In this document: one piece after another, positions 36,804 through 46,749 of the stretch
Layout: each line of letters opens with the position of its first letter
How positions within the stretch are numbered: the first letter of the stretch is position 1
Source of the DNA: Burkholderiales bacterium
GTDB lineage: Bacteria; Pseudomonadota; Gammaproteobacteria; Burkholderiales; WYBJ01
Reading direction: 5' to 3'
Assembly (NCBI GenBank): GCA_022841915.1
Contig: JALHQN010000006.1
Location: 1 to 64,000 of the forward strand
DNA: 64,000 nt
Program-made: the position numbers and the translations under genes
Notes under the pieces: generated by a model
Database searches by the model: none
Told to the model about the DNA's origin: nothing
Seen by the model: the letters and a program-made list of their open reading frames with translations, nothing else

Positions 36804-38179
36804 AGCGCGCAGACATCGCATCGTCGATGGCCGTTCCCGGCCGCCATGGCGGCGGCGCAGTCGCCCAAGACTTCGAGGCACGTGCAATGCTTGGCGACGC
36901 GCTGCCCGAGTCGCCCCGACCCCGCGCGGTGCTCTACACGTTATTGGCCCTTGTTCTCGCATCGGTGCTGGCCATTTTCTATGGCAGGATGGACGTGGTG
37001 GCGGTTGCTCCCGGAAAACTCGTGCCGATGTCCTTGCTCAAGGTGGTGCAGCCGGTCGATGCAGGGGTCATTCGAGAGATTCTGGTGCGGGAGGGGATCT
37101 CGGTGGCCGCGGGGCAGGTGATGTTCAGGATGGACGCGAGGCTCTCCGAAGCCGATGGGCGCATTCTCGACACCGAACTCGCATTGCGACGACTTCAGCT
37201 TCGAAGGATCGAAGCTGAGCTGGCGGGCGTCGCCTTCGAACGTCGGCGTGAGGATCCGTCGGCGCTCTTCGCGCAGGTGCATGCCCAGTACAGCGCGAGG
37301 CGGCGGGCTTTTCTGGATTCGCTGGAAGCCGAGCGGTCGACGCTCGCCAAGGCGGTGCAGGATCTGCGTGCAGCGGAAGAAGTCGAAAGCAAGCTGCGGC
37401 GCGTGGCGCCGATCTACCGAGAGCAGGAGCGCGCCTGGGATCAACTCGCTCGTGAAGGATTCGCAGGCAAGCTGCTCGCGCTCGAACGCAGCCGGACGCG
37501 AATCGAGAACGAGCAAGACCTTCATGCGCAATCAGCCGCGGTATCGGGTGCCAAGGCCGCCATTGCCGTCTCGGAGCGCAAGATCGCCCAGCTCGCATCG
37601 ATTCATCAGCGCGAACTGAACAACGAAAAGCTCGAGGCTCTGGCGCAGCTCGAACGGCTGCAGGAGGACCTCGCCAAGCAGGCGCACCGAAACGAGCAGC
37701 TGGAACTGCGGGCGCCTGCTGCGGGGGTCGTCAAAGACCTTGCCACGCAAAGCCCCGGTACGGTCGTCGCACCCGGGAGCATCCTCGCCACGATCGTCCC
37801 CGGCGGAGAGCCTTTGGAGGCCGAAGTGTGGATCGAGAACCTCGATGTGGGGAAAATCCAGCCGGGTGCCAAGGCGAGGCTCAAGATCGTTGCGTACCCG
37901 TTTCAGCGTCACGGTACCTTCGAGGGTGTGGTGAGGCATGTCAGTGCGGACGCCACCGAGCGGCCAGAGCCGAGCCCGGGTAGGTCGGGCAGCGTGGGGC
38001 TGTACTATCGCGCGTTGATCCGGCTCGACCGCCAAGCCGCCGAAGCGCCGAGCACCTCGGCAAGGCTGGCTCCTGGGATGCAACTCGCGGCCGAGATGCA
38101 CCTGGGGACGCGCTCTGTGCTCGAATATCTGCTATCGCCTTTGCGCAAGACACTGATCGAGGCGGGCCGGGAATCCTGA
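36800..38179 (+). CDS. HlyD-family type I secretion membrane fusion protein
   Basis: A 459-residue periplasmic adaptor. One N-terminal transmembrane segment (residues about 44-62, LYTLLALVLASVLAIFYG) is followed by a biotinyl-lipoyl-like half (VVQPVDAGVIREILVREG) and a long Glu/Arg-rich coiled coil. The second lipoyl half LRAPAAGVVKDLATQSPGT and a beta-barrel then follow (PGAKARLKIVAYPFQRHG). It pairs with the ABC exporter and would contact an outer-membrane TolC-type channel encoded elsewhere. Confidence 0.92.
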   Translation: MKRADIASSMAVPGRHGGGAVAQDFEARAMLGDALPESPRPRAVLYTLLALVLASVLAIFYGRMDVVAVAPGKLVPMSLLKVVQPVDAGVIREILVREGISVAAGQVMFRMDARLSEADGRILDTELALRRLQLRRIEAELAGVAFERRREDPSALFAQVHAQYSARRRAFLDSLEAERSTLAKAVQDLRAAEEVESKLRRVAPIYREQERAWDQLAREGFAGKLLALERSRTRIENEQDLHAQSAAVSGAKAAIAVSERKIAQLASIHQRELNNEKLEALAQLERLQEDLAKQAHRNEQLELRAPAAGVVKDLATQSPGTVVAPGSILATIVPGGEPLEAEVWIENLDVGKIQPGAKARLKIVAYPFQRHGTFEGVVRHVSADATERPEPSPGRSGSVGLYYRALIRLDRQAAEAPSTSARLAPGMQLAAEMHLGTRSVLEYLLSPLRKTLIEAGRES

Positions 38180-38182
38180 GCG

Positions 38183-38683
38183 ATGCGCCCGCCATCTGGT
38201 GCTCTCGTATCGATTCGACATCCGCCCGGGCTAGTGCTGCATCGGGGCCCTTCGCGCATGCTTGCTGCGGCCTTGATCGTCGTCCACTGCGCAGCCCTGG
38301 GGGTCGCTGTGTTCGCCTTGCCCGGGCTTTATTGGGCGATGCTGGGCTGCTCCGCAATAGTGCTGCATGGGACATGGGTGACCGGAAGACACGCGCTGCT
38401 TTGGCATCCGCGCTCGATTGTTTTGCTGCGCTTCGATGGTGAAGACCAGTGTGTCCTCGAATGTCGCGACGGATCGTCTTTCACAGGTTGCGTTCATGGC
38501 CGCTCATACGTTGCGCGGTACTTGGTCCTCGTTCGGATAAAGTTTCGCGCTTGGCGGCCCTGCGCCGCTGTGCCCTTGTTGCCGGACAATCTGTCGACCG
38601 AGGAATTTCGACGCTTGCGGGTTCGTCTGCGCTGGTGCCGAGTGGGCGAAATAGGGGCAGCGGTGCCGGACACTTCGCTATAA
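38183..38683 (+). CDS. YgfX-like membrane protein
   Basis: A 166-residue protein with two adjacent transmembrane segments (residues about 27-45 and 48-66) and a C-terminal domain ending LLPDNLSTEEFRRLRVRLRW. This pattern (hydrophobic hairpin, then 'LPD-L----FR-LRV-LR') is that of the YgfX/CptA family, described as the inner-membrane toxin partner of SdhE in E. coli. It begins 3 bases after the HlyD-type stop and is probably co-transcribed. No SdhE (YgfY) gene is visible nearby. Confidence 0.7.
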   Translation: MRPPSGALVSIRHPPGLVLHRGPSRMLAAALIVVHCAALGVAVFALPGLYWAMLGCSAIVLHGTWVTGRHALLWHPRSIVLLRFDGEDQCVLECRDGSSFTGCVHGRSYVARYLVLVRIKFRAWRPCAAVPLLPDNLSTEEFRRLRVRLRWCRVGEIGAAVPDTSL

Positions 38684-38694
38684 TCGGCGGCACC

Positions 38695-39453
38695 ATGTTA
38701 GCTATCCTCGGTGGAAGCGGATTGACGCAACTGTCCGACCTCGAACAGGTCAGGCGGCAAGTCATACGCACGCCTTATGGCGAGCCTTCCGGAGCGTTGA
38801 CGTTCGGGACGCTCAATGGCCGCGATGTGGTGTTCCTTGCCCGTCATGGCTACGGGCATACGATTCCTCCGCATGCGGTCAACTACCGGGCGAACATCTG
38901 GGCTCTCGCATCTCAAGGAGTTCGCGAGGTGGTCGCGATAGCGTCGGTCGGGGGCATCCGCGCGGATCTTCATCCTGGAACATTAGTCGTGCCCTCCCAG
39001 ATCATCGACTACACGCATGGACGCAAGGCGACTTACTTTGATGGCTCCGACGACCTGGTGAAGCACGTCGACTTCACTTATCCGTATACGCCCGAGCTGC
39101 GCGAGAAGCTGTTGCGTGCTTGCGCCACGGCCAAGGAGGCGGTGATCGACGGAGGCGTCTATGCCGCGGTGCAGGGCCCTCGATTGGAAACGGCCGCCGA
39201 GATCCTGCGTCTGGAGCGAGACGGTTCGGACATGGTGGGGATGACCGCGATGCCAGAGGCCGGGTTGGCGCGCGAGGCGGGTCTTTCCTATGCCGCCTTG
39301 GTGGTGGTGGCAAACTGGGCCGCAGGCCGGGCGGACAGCAGATCGGGCATCGTCCTGGCCGACATCGCGGGGGTCTTGGAACAGGCGATGATTCGAGTGC
39401 GAAACGTATTGCAGCACATGGAGAGCGACGATGGCCGTGCGCCCGGTGCTTAG
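38695..39453 (+). CDS. S-methyl-5'-thioinosine/thioadenosine phosphorylase
   Basis: A 252-residue purine nucleoside phosphorylase of the MTAP/MTIP subfamily. The phosphate-site GGSG ([10 protein letters not shown]), [18 protein letters not shown], and substrate site [20 protein letters not shown] are present. Its size and the form without adenine-specific MTAP features fit the S-methyl-5'-thioinosine phosphorylase known from Pseudomonas, but the base preference cannot be proved by eye. The product, methylthioribose-1-phosphate, is the MtnA substrate. A TATAAT at 38679-38684 overlaps the upstream stop codon. It overlaps def by 23 bases. Confidence 0.9.
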   Translation: MLAILGGSGLTQLSDLEQVRRQVIRTPYGEPSGALTFGTLNGRDVVFLARHGYGHTIPPHAVNYRANIWALASQGVREVVAIASVGGIRADLHPGTLVVPSQIIDYTHGRKATYFDGSDDLVKHVDFTYPYTPELREKLLRACATAKEAVIDGGVYAAVQGPRLETAAEILRLERDGSDMVGMTAMPEAGLAREAGLSYAALVVVANWAAGRADSRSGIVLADIAGVLEQAMIRVRNVLQHMESDDGRAPGA

Positions 39454-39964
39454 GATGGGCGACCCGCTGTTGCTGCAGCGGGCACAAGAGGTCGAAGCGT
39501 TCGGTACGCCCGAACTGGAGACGCTACTGACCGACATGGCCGATACCATGGCGGCGCTGGACGGCGCCGGGCTCGCCGCGCCCCAGATCGGCGTGTCTCT
39601 TCGGATAGTCATTTTCGGCGTCAAGCACAATGCGCGGTACCCGGATGCCGAGGAGGTGCCGTATACGGTGCTTGTGAATCCGCTGATCCGGCCTATCGGC
39701 AGGAAGACGGAGGATGGCTGGGAGGGATGCCTCAGCGTGCCGGGCATGCGCGGCCTGGTGCCGCGATACCGGCATATCAATTATCAAGGGTACGATCAGT
39801 TCGGTGGACGCATCGATCGGGATGTGTCGGATTTCCATGCGCGAGTGGTCCAGCACGAATGCGACCATCTTGACGGGATCCTCTATCCGCTGCGCATCAA
39901 GGATCTGCGTAACTTCGGCTACTCGGAAGTGCTTTTCCCTGGAGAAGATTTGGGGGACGAGTAG
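39431..39964 (+). CDS. def: Peptide deformylase
   Basis: A 177-residue metallo-enzyme removing the N-formyl group from nascent proteins. All three motifs are present: [10 protein letters not shown] (motif 1, GxGxAAxQ), EGCLSVPG (motif 2, Cys ligand) and QHECDHLDG (motif 3, HExxH). It starts 23 bases inside the phosphorylase gene. It is separate from fmt, so this may be a second deformylase of the organism; its motifs are fully intact. Confidence 0.95.
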   Translation: MAVRPVLRMGDPLLLQRAQEVEAFGTPELETLLTDMADTMAALDGAGLAAPQIGVSLRIVIFGVKHNARYPDAEEVPYTVLVNPLIRPIGRKTEDGWEGCLSVPGMRGLVPRYRHINYQGYDQFGGRIDRDVSDFHARVVQHECDHLDGILYPLRIKDLRNFGYSEVLFPGEDLGDE

Positions 39965-39989
39965 GGCGGAAGCTCGCGCACTCGGCGAA

Positions 39990-42581
39990 CTAATCGACTT
40001 GCAAGGCCTGCATCAATTCGCTTTCGAGGCGAACCACGGCTCGAGAGTCGCGCAGGTTCGCGCCGGTGATCAGAAACGTGTCTTCGATCCGCTCGCCCAG
40101 CGTATTGATTTTGGCTGAATGCAGGCTGATGTCATGCGCGACCAGCACTCTGGCGATGCGGTAGAGCATGCCAGGTCGATCGCTCGACATCACCGAAAGC
40201 ACCATGTACGTTCCGCGTTCATCGGGGTGAAGCTCGATCTCCGGGGTCATGGGGAAGTGCTTCACCCGTCTGCTCAGACGCCCCGCGCCGGGCGGCTCGA
40301 GCGGCGCCTGAAGCCGCAGGCGCTCGGTCAGATCATGCTCGACGTAGCTCATTACGTCACGGTAATTGGCTTCGCGTCCGTGCTGGTCCAGGATGAGGAA
40401 GCTGTCGAGAGCGTACCCGTGCCGAGTCGTGTGTATCTTCGCCTCGACGATACTGAATCCGGCGCCGCTGAAGAAATTGCAGATGCGCGCGAACAGCTCC
40501 TTCTGGTCGGGGGTATAGATCAACACTTGCAGCCCCTCGCCCATGGGGGCGAGCCGTGCCTTCACTATCGGTGAGGCGTTGTGCACGCGGTAGTTGAGCA
40601 GCCGTGCGTGCCAGGCTATTTCCTGCGTTTCGTGGCGCAGGAAATAAGATGTGTCGAGCTCTGCCCATAGTTTTTCGTGCGCTTGCGGAGGGACGGCGTA
40701 GAGACGAAGCAGCGTCAGAGCGTCGGCCTGGCGCTTCTGCAGGCTCGACAACGCCGACAGCTGCTCTCCAGCGAGCGCCTGGCGGGTTGCCCAGAACAGA
40801 TCCTCGAGCAGCTTGGCCTTCCATGCATTCCATACTTTCGGGCTGGTGCCTCGGATGTCTGCGACGGTGAGCAGGTACAGCCCCACCAGATGGCGCTCGT
40901 CCGCAACGAGGCGGGCGAAGTTCGCAATGGTGACGGGATCGCTGATGTCCTGCTTTTGCGCTGTTGCAGACATGGTCAGGTGATGCCTGACTAGCCAGGC
41001 GACGAGCTCGATGTCTTCGGGGCAGAGTTGATGGTCACGGCAGAAACGGCGGGCATCTACCGCCCCAAGCACGGAGTGGTCTCCGCCGCGCCCCTTGGCG
41101 ATATCGTGAAACAGACCGGCAAGGTAGAGGACTTCCACACGGTCGAAGTCGTTGATGAGGCGGCTGCAGAGAGGGTACTCGTGCGCGAGCTCCGGTACCG
41201 TGAAGCGCCGCAGGTTCCGAACCACCTTGAAGATGTGCTCGTCGACCGTGTAAACGTGATAGAGATCGTGCTGCATTTGGCCGACGATGCGACCGAAGGC
41301 CGGTATGTAGCGTCCCAGGATGCCGTATTCGGTCATGCGACGAAGTTCGCGAATCACCCGAGAGGGGTGACGCAATATGCTCATGAAGCGTGCGCGGTTG
41401 GAGGCATCCCTGCGGAATGCTGCATCGATGCGGGCGCCGGCGCGCCATAGAGCTCGCAGCGTGATCGCGCGCATGCCTTTCAGTTCGTGATGCTCCTGGA
41501 GCAGTTGGAAGCTCTCCAGGATGGCAGCCGGTTCCCGCTCGAACAAGTCTTCAGTGGTGGCTTCGAGCAATTCGTTTCTGATCACGAAACGCTCATTGAT
41601 GGGCTGCGGCGCCTCGTCGCGAACCGGAAAGACCCGCGCTCCGACGTTCTGGTGCACGATGGCATTGAGCTGGCGTACTTCCGTGGCTGCGCGGTACAGC
41701 ATCTGCATGAGGCGCTCGCTGGCGCGCTTGTGGGCTGTGTCGTCGAGTCCCAGATCGCGCGCAATCGCAGTCTGATAGTCGAACAGCATGCGATCTTCAC
41801 GCCGGTTGGCGAGGTAGTGCAGGCGGATGCGCAGGTCGCTCAGGAATCTTTGCCGATGGGTGAGTCTGCTCGCTTCCCTCGGGGTGACCAGCGCACTGGC
41901 GACGAGTTCGCGCCAGGTCTTGCCAAGGCCGCTCGCTCGGGCGATCCACATGAGGTGATGCAAGTCTCGCAGTCCGCCCGAAAATTCTTTCAGGTTCGGT
42001 TCCAGGTTGGTGTCTTGAAAGCGCTCGTGCCGTTGCTTCTGTTCGAGCTGCTTCGCTTTGCAGAACAGCCGAGGATCGAGGGCGGCAAGGAATTCAGCGT
42101 AGAAGCGGCCGAAAAGCTTGGCGTCGCCCGCCAGCAGGCGGGCCTCCAGCAAGTTAGTTTGGACAGAGATGTCCTGAGCCGAAAGTTCGATGCACTGGCG
42201 CGAACTGCGCACCGCATGCCCCACTTCCAGGCCGATGTCCCAAAGCATGCCGATGAAGGACTCGATGGATCGCTGGTGCTCGGCGATGTCGTCCGTGTCC
42301 ACCAGTATCAGAAGATCGATATCCGAACACGGAAAGAGCTCGCCGCGACCGTAGCCGCCTACGGCGATCAGCAGCGTCTGCCCCATGACGGGCAGTTCCG
42401 CCCAGGCACGGGCCAGAACGGCGTCCACCAGCCTGCTGTGTGCGCGCAGCAAGGCGGGTGGCGACTTGCGGGCAAAGAAGGCCTCGCGCAGCAATCGACG
42501 GCCGTCGCGAAGCTCTTGGCGCAGGGTGGCTGCCGAATTCCTCTCGGTTGGAAGGGAAGGCTGCGAGACGACGACGCTCAT
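39990..42581 (-). CDS. glnD: [Protein-PII] uridylyltransferase / uridylyl-removing enzyme
   Basis: An 863-residue bifunctional nitrogen sensor that uridylylates PII at low glutamine and removes the group at high glutamine. Domain order: nucleotidyltransferase (GGYGRGELFPCSDIDLLILVD), a helical linker, an HD hydrolase (AGLFHDIAKGRGGDHS), then two C-terminal ACT domains for glutamine binding (from LQVLIYTPDQKELFARI and from YMVLSVMSSDRPGMLYRIA). Its length is normal. A GGAGAAA ribosome site precedes the ATG. It is downstream of map on the minus strand. Confidence 0.96.
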   Translation of the reverse strand: MSVVVSQPSLPTERNSAATLRQELRDGRRLLREAFFARKSPPALLRAHSRLVDAVLARAWAELPVMGQTLLIAVGGYGRGELFPCSDIDLLILVDTDDIAEHQRSIESFIGMLWDIGLEVGHAVRSSRQCIELSAQDISVQTNLLEARLLAGDAKLFGRFYAEFLAALDPRLFCKAKQLEQKQRHERFQDTNLEPNLKEFSGGLRDLHHLMWIARASGLGKTWRELVASALVTPREASRLTHRQRFLSDLRIRLHYLANRREDRMLFDYQTAIARDLGLDDTAHKRASERLMQMLYRAATEVRQLNAIVHQNVGARVFPVRDEAPQPINERFVIRNELLEATTEDLFEREPAAILESFQLLQEHHELKGMRAITLRALWRAGARIDAAFRRDASNRARFMSILRHPSRVIRELRRMTEYGILGRYIPAFGRIVGQMQHDLYHVYTVDEHIFKVVRNLRRFTVPELAHEYPLCSRLINDFDRVEVLYLAGLFHDIAKGRGGDHSVLGAVDARRFCRDHQLCPEDIELVAWLVRHHLTMSATAQKQDISDPVTIANFARLVADERHLVGLYLLTVADIRGTSPKVWNAWKAKLLEDLFWATRQALAGEQLSALSSLQKRQADALTLLRLYAVPPQAHEKLWAELDTSYFLRHETQEIAWHARLLNYRVHNASPIVKARLAPMGEGLQVLIYTPDQKELFARICNFFSGAGFSIVEAKIHTTRHGYALDSFLILDQHGREANYRDVMSYVEHDLTERLRLQAPLEPPGAGRLSRRVKHFPMTPEIELHPDERGTYMVLSVMSSDRPGMLYRIARVLVAHDISLHSAKINTLGERIEDTFLITGANLRDSRAVVRLESELMQALQVD

Positions 42582-42624
42582 GAAGTTTCTCCGAGTTTCG
42601 CCGGCTGGCGATTCGAGAGGGAGA

Positions 42625-43425
42625 TTAGCGGGGCGGCTCCGGTGGCGGCGGAGTTCCGGCGGAGACTGTAAGCACTTCGAATCCGGTCGGGGTCACCAGG
42701 ATCGTGTGTTCCCACTGAGCGGAGAGGCTGTGATCCTTGGTGACGATGGTCCATCCGTCGGCCAGTGCGCGGATGTCCGCGCGGCCCGCATTGATCATGG
42801 GTTCTATGGTGAAGATCATGCCGGCTTCGAGACGCAGACCGGTCCGCGGCTTGCCGTAATGGACCACTTGCGGGTCTTCGTGGAACCGCTTGCCTATGCC
42901 GTGACCGCAGAATTCGCGCACGACCGAGAAGCCGTTACGCTCGGCATGGCTCTGGATGGCATGGCCGATGTCGCCGAGTTGGGCGCCCTCACGGACGGTG
43001 CGAATGCCGCGCCACATGCATTCGTACGTGAGTTCGCATAGCCGCCGAGCCTGGATCGTGGGCTCGCCCACGTAATACATTCGACTCGAATCGCCGTGGT
43101 AGCCTTGGTGAATCACCGTGACGTCGACATTCACGATATCACCGGGCTTGAGTTTCTTCTCGCCCGGCACGCCGTGACACACCACATGGTTTACGGACGT
43201 GCAGACCGACTTGGGGTAAGGGCGATACCCGGGAGGCGCATAATTGAGGGGGGCAGGGATGGTGCCTTGGACCCCTGTCATGTAGTCGTGACAGAGTCGG
43301 TCGATCTCGCTGGTCGTGATTCCAGCGCGGACATGGTCCCCGATGTAGTCGAGCACTTCGGAGGCAAGCCGACCGGCAACCCGCATCGTCTCGATCTCCG
43401 CCGCAGTTTTGATCGGAATGGCCAT
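42625..43425 (-). CDS. map: Methionine aminopeptidase type I
   Basis: A 266-residue metallopeptidase removing N-terminal methionine. Metal ligands are seen in NVDVTVIHQGYHGDSSRMYYVG (two Asp), GHGIGKRFHEDP (His), FTIEPMIN (Glu) and the C-terminal SAQWEHT (Glu). It precedes glnD by 43 bases, and diverges from rpsB, a gene order common in betaproteobacteria. Confidence 0.96.
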   Translation of the reverse strand: MAIPIKTAAEIETMRVAGRLASEVLDYIGDHVRAGITTSEIDRLCHDYMTGVQGTIPAPLNYAPPGYRPYPKSVCTSVNHVVCHGVPGEKKLKPGDIVNVDVTVIHQGYHGDSSRMYYVGEPTIQARRLCELTYECMWRGIRTVREGAQLGDIGHAIQSHAERNGFSVVREFCGHGIGKRFHEDPQVVHYGKPRTGLRLEAGMIFTIEPMINAGRADIRALADGWTIVTKDHSLSAQWEHTILVTPTGFEVLTVSAGTPPPPEPPR

Positions 43426-43519
43426 GGGAAAAGCGACTCGCTGAAAAACCGGGAAGGATAGTCGAACCGCAAGCGCTGGTCCAATGCGCGGGCCGAGATC
43501 GGGGCAGGGCTCGATTGTC

Positions 43520-43549
43520 TTGAGCCGAGCGGACCCAAGCTGCTATACT
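43520..43549 (+). promoter_or_regulatory. Promoter of the rpsB-tsf-pyrH operon
   Basis: TTGAGC (43520-43525) and TATACT (43544-43549) are 18 bases apart, a good sigma-70 type promoter. Transcription would start near 43556, about 115 bases before the rpsB ATG, leaving room for an autoregulatory leader. Confidence 0.6.
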
Positions 43550-43555
43550 TTAAGG

Positions 43556-43670
43556 TTAATTCCGTCACAAATCAGTGCGGGATTAAATCGCACCCCGGCA
43601 ATGCGACAGGGTGCCCGCGCATAGCGGGTTCTTGTGCCCGGGGGAGGCTAACCCTGATCAGGAGTTTCTA
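43556..43670 (+). promoter_or_regulatory. 5' leader of rpsB with two hairpins (possible S2 autoregulation site)
   Basis: The leader has GTGCG/CGCAC (around 43578-43597) and CCCGC/GCGGG (around 43614-43628) hairpins, then an A/G-rich ribosome site (AGGAG) before the ATG. Ribosomal protein S2 binding to the rpsB leader is known in other proteobacteria; whether this leader folds likewise would need a covariance-model search. Confidence 0.4.
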
Positions 43671-44420
43671 ATGTCTACGACCATGCGTGAAATGCTGGAG
43701 GCCGGTGTCCATTTCGGCCACCAAACCCGTTTCTGGAATCCGAAGATGGCGCCATACATCTTCGGCAGTCGCAACAAGATTCACATCGTCAACCTCGAGA
43801 AAACGCTCGCACTCTACAACGACGCGCTCACCTATGTGCGCCAGTTGTCGGCTCGTCGGGGCACCGTGCTCTTCGTTGGAACGAAGCGCCAGGCCCGCGA
43901 CACGATGCGCGAGGAGGCAGCGCGCTCGGGTTCGCCTTACGTCGATCACCGCTGGCTGGGCGGCATGCTGACCAACTACAAGACGGTTCGGCAATCGATC
44001 AAGCGTCTGAAGGACATGGAAGCGATGATCGAAGACAAGTCGATCGAGAAGCTCTCCAAGAAAGAGCAACTCCAGTTCCAGCGCGATCTCGAGAAACTCC
44101 ACCGCAGCCTTGGTGGCATCAAGGAAATGACCGCGTTGCCCGACGCTATGTTCGTCATCGACGTCGGCTACCACAAGATCGCGATTACCGAGGCGGCCAA
44201 GCTGAACATTCCGGTCATCGCTGTGGTGGATACCAACCACAACCCCGATCGCATACAGTACGTAATTCCGGGCAACGATGACTCTTCTCGGGCTATCCGT
44301 TTGTACGCGCGCGGCGTGGCCGATGCCGTGCTCGAGGGGCGTAGTCTCGTCAATCGCGAACCTGCCAGCGATGAGTTCGTCGAGGTGGAAGGCGACGAAG
44401 AAGAAGCTCAGGCTCGCTAG
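43671..44420 (+). CDS. rpsB: 30S ribosomal protein S2
   Basis: A 249-residue ribosomal protein with the S2 signature [22 protein letters not shown] at the start (first twenty residues diagnostic) and [37 protein letters not shown] and [13 protein letters not shown]. It has an acidic C-terminal tail. The ATG at 43671 follows AGGAG. It is the first gene of the long core operon running through to lpxB/rnhB. Confidence 0.97.
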   Translation: MSTTMREMLEAGVHFGHQTRFWNPKMAPYIFGSRNKIHIVNLEKTLALYNDALTYVRQLSARRGTVLFVGTKRQARDTMREEAARSGSPYVDHRWLGGMLTNYKTVRQSIKRLKDMEAMIEDKSIEKLSKKEQLQFQRDLEKLHRSLGGIKEMTALPDAMFVIDVGYHKIAITEAAKLNIPVIAVVDTNHNPDRIQYVIPGNDDSSRAIRLYARGVADAVLEGRSLVNREPASDEFVEVEGDEEEAQAR

Positions 44421-44477
44421 CCGGTTCCCGGGGCCCGCGGGTTCAGGGCCAGTTTGACTTAGCGGAGTGGTAAGCAC

Positions 44478-45359
44478 ATGGCGGATATCACCGCATCGAT
44501 GGTGAAGGAACTGCGGGAAGCCACCGGGCTCGGAATGATGGAGTGCAAGCGAGCACTGACCGAAGCCGATGGCGATCTCAAGAAGGCTGAAGAGATCCTC
44601 CGGATCAAGAGTGGAGCTAAGGCATCGAAGGTTGCCGGGCGCGTGGCCGCCGAAGGCGCCGTGACAGCACACGTGAGCGTCGACGGCAAGAATGGTGCAC
44701 TGGTCGAGGTGAACTGCGAGACGGACTTCGTCGCCAAGGACGCGGGCTTTGTCGAGTTTGCTCGGGCAGTGGCGAAAATCGCGAGTGAGCAGTCGATCGG
44801 CGACGTGGACGCGCTGAGTCAAGCCAAGCTGGCAGGAGGGGAGACAGTCGAGGCTTCGCGTCAGGCACTGGTCTCAAAATTAGGCGAGAACATGACCTTG
44901 CGCCGCATCGCAAAAGTGCAGGCTCAGGGGCGACTTGCGTCCTACCTTCACGGTGCGCGCATCGGTGTGATCGTCGACTACAGCGGTGGCGACGACACGC
45001 TCGGGAAGGATTTGGCCATGCACATTGCGGCGTCCAAGCCCGTCGCGCTTTCGCGCGAGCAGGTTGCGGCAGATTTGATCGAGCGTGAGCGCACGATCGC
45101 GCGTGCCCGCGCTGAGGAAGACGGCAAGCCGGCCAACTTGATCGACAGAATCGTCGACGGCGCGGTGAACAAGTATTTGTCGGAAGTGACGTTGCTTGGC
45201 CAAGCATTCGTCAAGGATGACAAGCAAAGCGTCGAGAAGTTGTTGAAGGCTCGTGGGGCGACCGTGCACGCATTCCACGTCTTCGTGCTCGGCGAAGGAA
45301 TCGAGAAGAAGAAGTCCGATTTCGTCGCGGAGGTGATGGCGGCAGCGGGCCAGGCGTGA
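44478..45359 (+). CDS. tsf: Translation elongation factor Ts
   Basis: A 293-residue nucleotide-exchange factor for EF-Tu. The N-terminal UBA-like domain ([20 protein letters not shown]) and the core [17 protein letters not shown] with the TDF motif are diagnostic. Its stop overlaps the pyrH GTG start by four bases (GTGA). A GC-rich inverted repeat in the 57-base gap after rpsB may tune readthrough. Confidence 0.97.
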   Translation: MADITASMVKELREATGLGMMECKRALTEADGDLKKAEEILRIKSGAKASKVAGRVAAEGAVTAHVSVDGKNGALVEVNCETDFVAKDAGFVEFARAVAKIASEQSIGDVDALSQAKLAGGETVEASRQALVSKLGENMTLRRIAKVQAQGRLASYLHGARIGVIVDYSGGDDTLGKDLAMHIAASKPVALSREQVAADLIERERTIARARAEEDGKPANLIDRIVDGAVNKYLSEVTLLGQAFVKDDKQSVEKLLKARGATVHAFHVFVLGEGIEKKKSDFVAEVMAAAGQA

Positions 45360-46183
45360 GTTCCGACCCCTCTTCTCTGACCGGGGCGGTTCAGGCCGTC
45401 CCGGAATCTGGCACCGGCGCGGTGAATGCCGACGGTTCGATCCGCAGTCCAGCGTTTCGGCGAGTATTGGTCAAGCTCTCGGGCGAAGCGCTCATGGGCA
45501 ACGATCCTTATGGCATCAATCGCGAAGTCATTGAGCGCATCGTCAATGAGGTTGCGGGCATTGTGCGCATGGGGGTTGAGACCGCCGTCGTCATCGGGGG
45601 TGGGAACATCTTTCGCGGAGTCGCCCCGGGGGCCGAAGGCATGGATCGTGCAACTGCCGACTACATGGGCATGCTTGCGACGGTCATGAATGCCTTGGCG
45701 CTTCAGGACGCAATGCGTCGAGTCGATCTTGCGAGCCGTGTGCAGTCGGCTCTGAATATCGAGCAGGTGGTCGAGCCGTATATACGCGGCAAGGCGATGC
45801 GCTATCTGGAAGAAGGCAAGGTCGTCATTTTCGCCGCAGGTACGGGCAACCCGTTTTTCACCACCGATACGGCTGCGGCCCTGCGCGGCATGGAAATGAA
45901 CGTCGAGATCGTGCTCAAGGCAACCAAGGTCGACGGCGTTTACACCGACGACCCCAAGACTCATCCCGACGCCATGCGCTACAAGCGCTTGAGTTTCGAC
46001 GAGGCGATCCACCGCAATCTGCGCGTCATGGACGCGACTGCGCTTACCCTTTGTCGGGATCAAAAGTTGCCGATCAACGTCTTCAGTATCTTCAAGCCCG
46101 GCGCGTTGCGGCGCGTAATCATGGGGGAAGATGAAGGAACCTTGGTTACCTGGAAGCCGGAGGTGCGTGATGAGCGTTGCTGA
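45356..46183 (+). CDS. pyrH: Uridylate kinase (UMP kinase)
   Basis: A 275-residue UMP kinase of the amino-acid-kinase fold: [43 protein letters not shown] and [14 protein letters not shown]. Conserved sequence begins only at about residue 33, so the GTG start at 45356 gives an N-terminal extension of about 30 residues relative to E. coli. A GTG at 45422 would shorten it to about 10. The 45356 start is coupled to tsf (GTGA) and was kept. Confidence 0.95.
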   Translation: MSSDPSSLTGAVQAVPESGTGAVNADGSIRSPAFRRVLVKLSGEALMGNDPYGINREVIERIVNEVAGIVRMGVETAVVIGGGNIFRGVAPGAEGMDRATADYMGMLATVMNALALQDAMRRVDLASRVQSALNIEQVVEPYIRGKAMRYLEEGKVVIFAAGTGNPFFTTDTAAALRGMEMNVEIVLKATKVDGVYTDDPKTHPDAMRYKRLSFDEAIHRNLRVMDATALTLCRDQKLPINVFSIFKPGALRRVIMGEDEGTLVTWKPEVRDERC

Positions 46184-46730
46184 AGTATGCAAAGCTGCTC
46201 AGGACAAGATGCAAAAGAGTATCGAAGCCCTGAAGACCGATCTTGGTAAGGTTCGTACGGGGCGTGCGCATACGGGTATTTTGGATCACGTCGTGGTGGA
46301 CTATTACGGGAATCCGACCCCCATTCCGCAAATCGGCAGCGTCAGCCTGCTCGACGCTCGCACGTTGGCAGTCACCCCGTGGGAAAAGAAGCTGTTGCCG
46401 ACCGTGGAAAAGGCGATCCGTGATTCGGATCTCGGTCTGAATCCCTCCTCAGACGGGGAGCGCGTGCGGGTGCCGATGCCGCCGCTGACCGAGGAGCGGC
46501 GCCGCGACCTGATCAAGGTTGTGCGGCATGAGGCGGAGGACGCCCGTGTGGCGGTGAGAAACATCCGCCGTGACGCCAACAACCACCTCAAAGACATGCT
46601 GAAGAAGAAGGAAGTGGCCGAAGATCAGGAACGCAAGGGCCAGGACGACGTGCAGAAGTTAACCGATCGCCATATCGCGGAGATCGACAAAATACTGCAG
46701 CAGAAGGAAGCAGACTTACTTGCCGTTTGA
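46170..46730 (+). CDS. frr: Ribosome recycling factor
   Basis: A 186-residue factor that splits post-termination ribosomes with [21 protein letters not shown], the central [35 protein letters not shown] cut to its core LTEERRRDL, and the C-terminal [15 protein letters not shown] are typical. The ATG at 46170 lies 14 bases inside pyrH, showing tight coupling. Confidence 0.96.
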   Translation: MSVAEVCKAAQDKMQKSIEALKTDLGKVRTGRAHTGILDHVVVDYYGNPTPIPQIGSVSLLDARTLAVTPWEKKLLPTVEKAIRDSDLGLNPSSDGERVRVPMPPLTEERRRDLIKVVRHEAEDARVAVRNIRRDANNHLKDMLKKKEVAEDQERKGQDDVQKLTDRHIAEIDKILQQKEADLLAV

Positions 46731-46749
46731 GCCGCGGAGGGCGTTACAG

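Noticed and set aside
41487-42671. Plus-strand open frame of about 390 codons
   Set aside because: It is antisense to glnD, whose domains are all recognisable.
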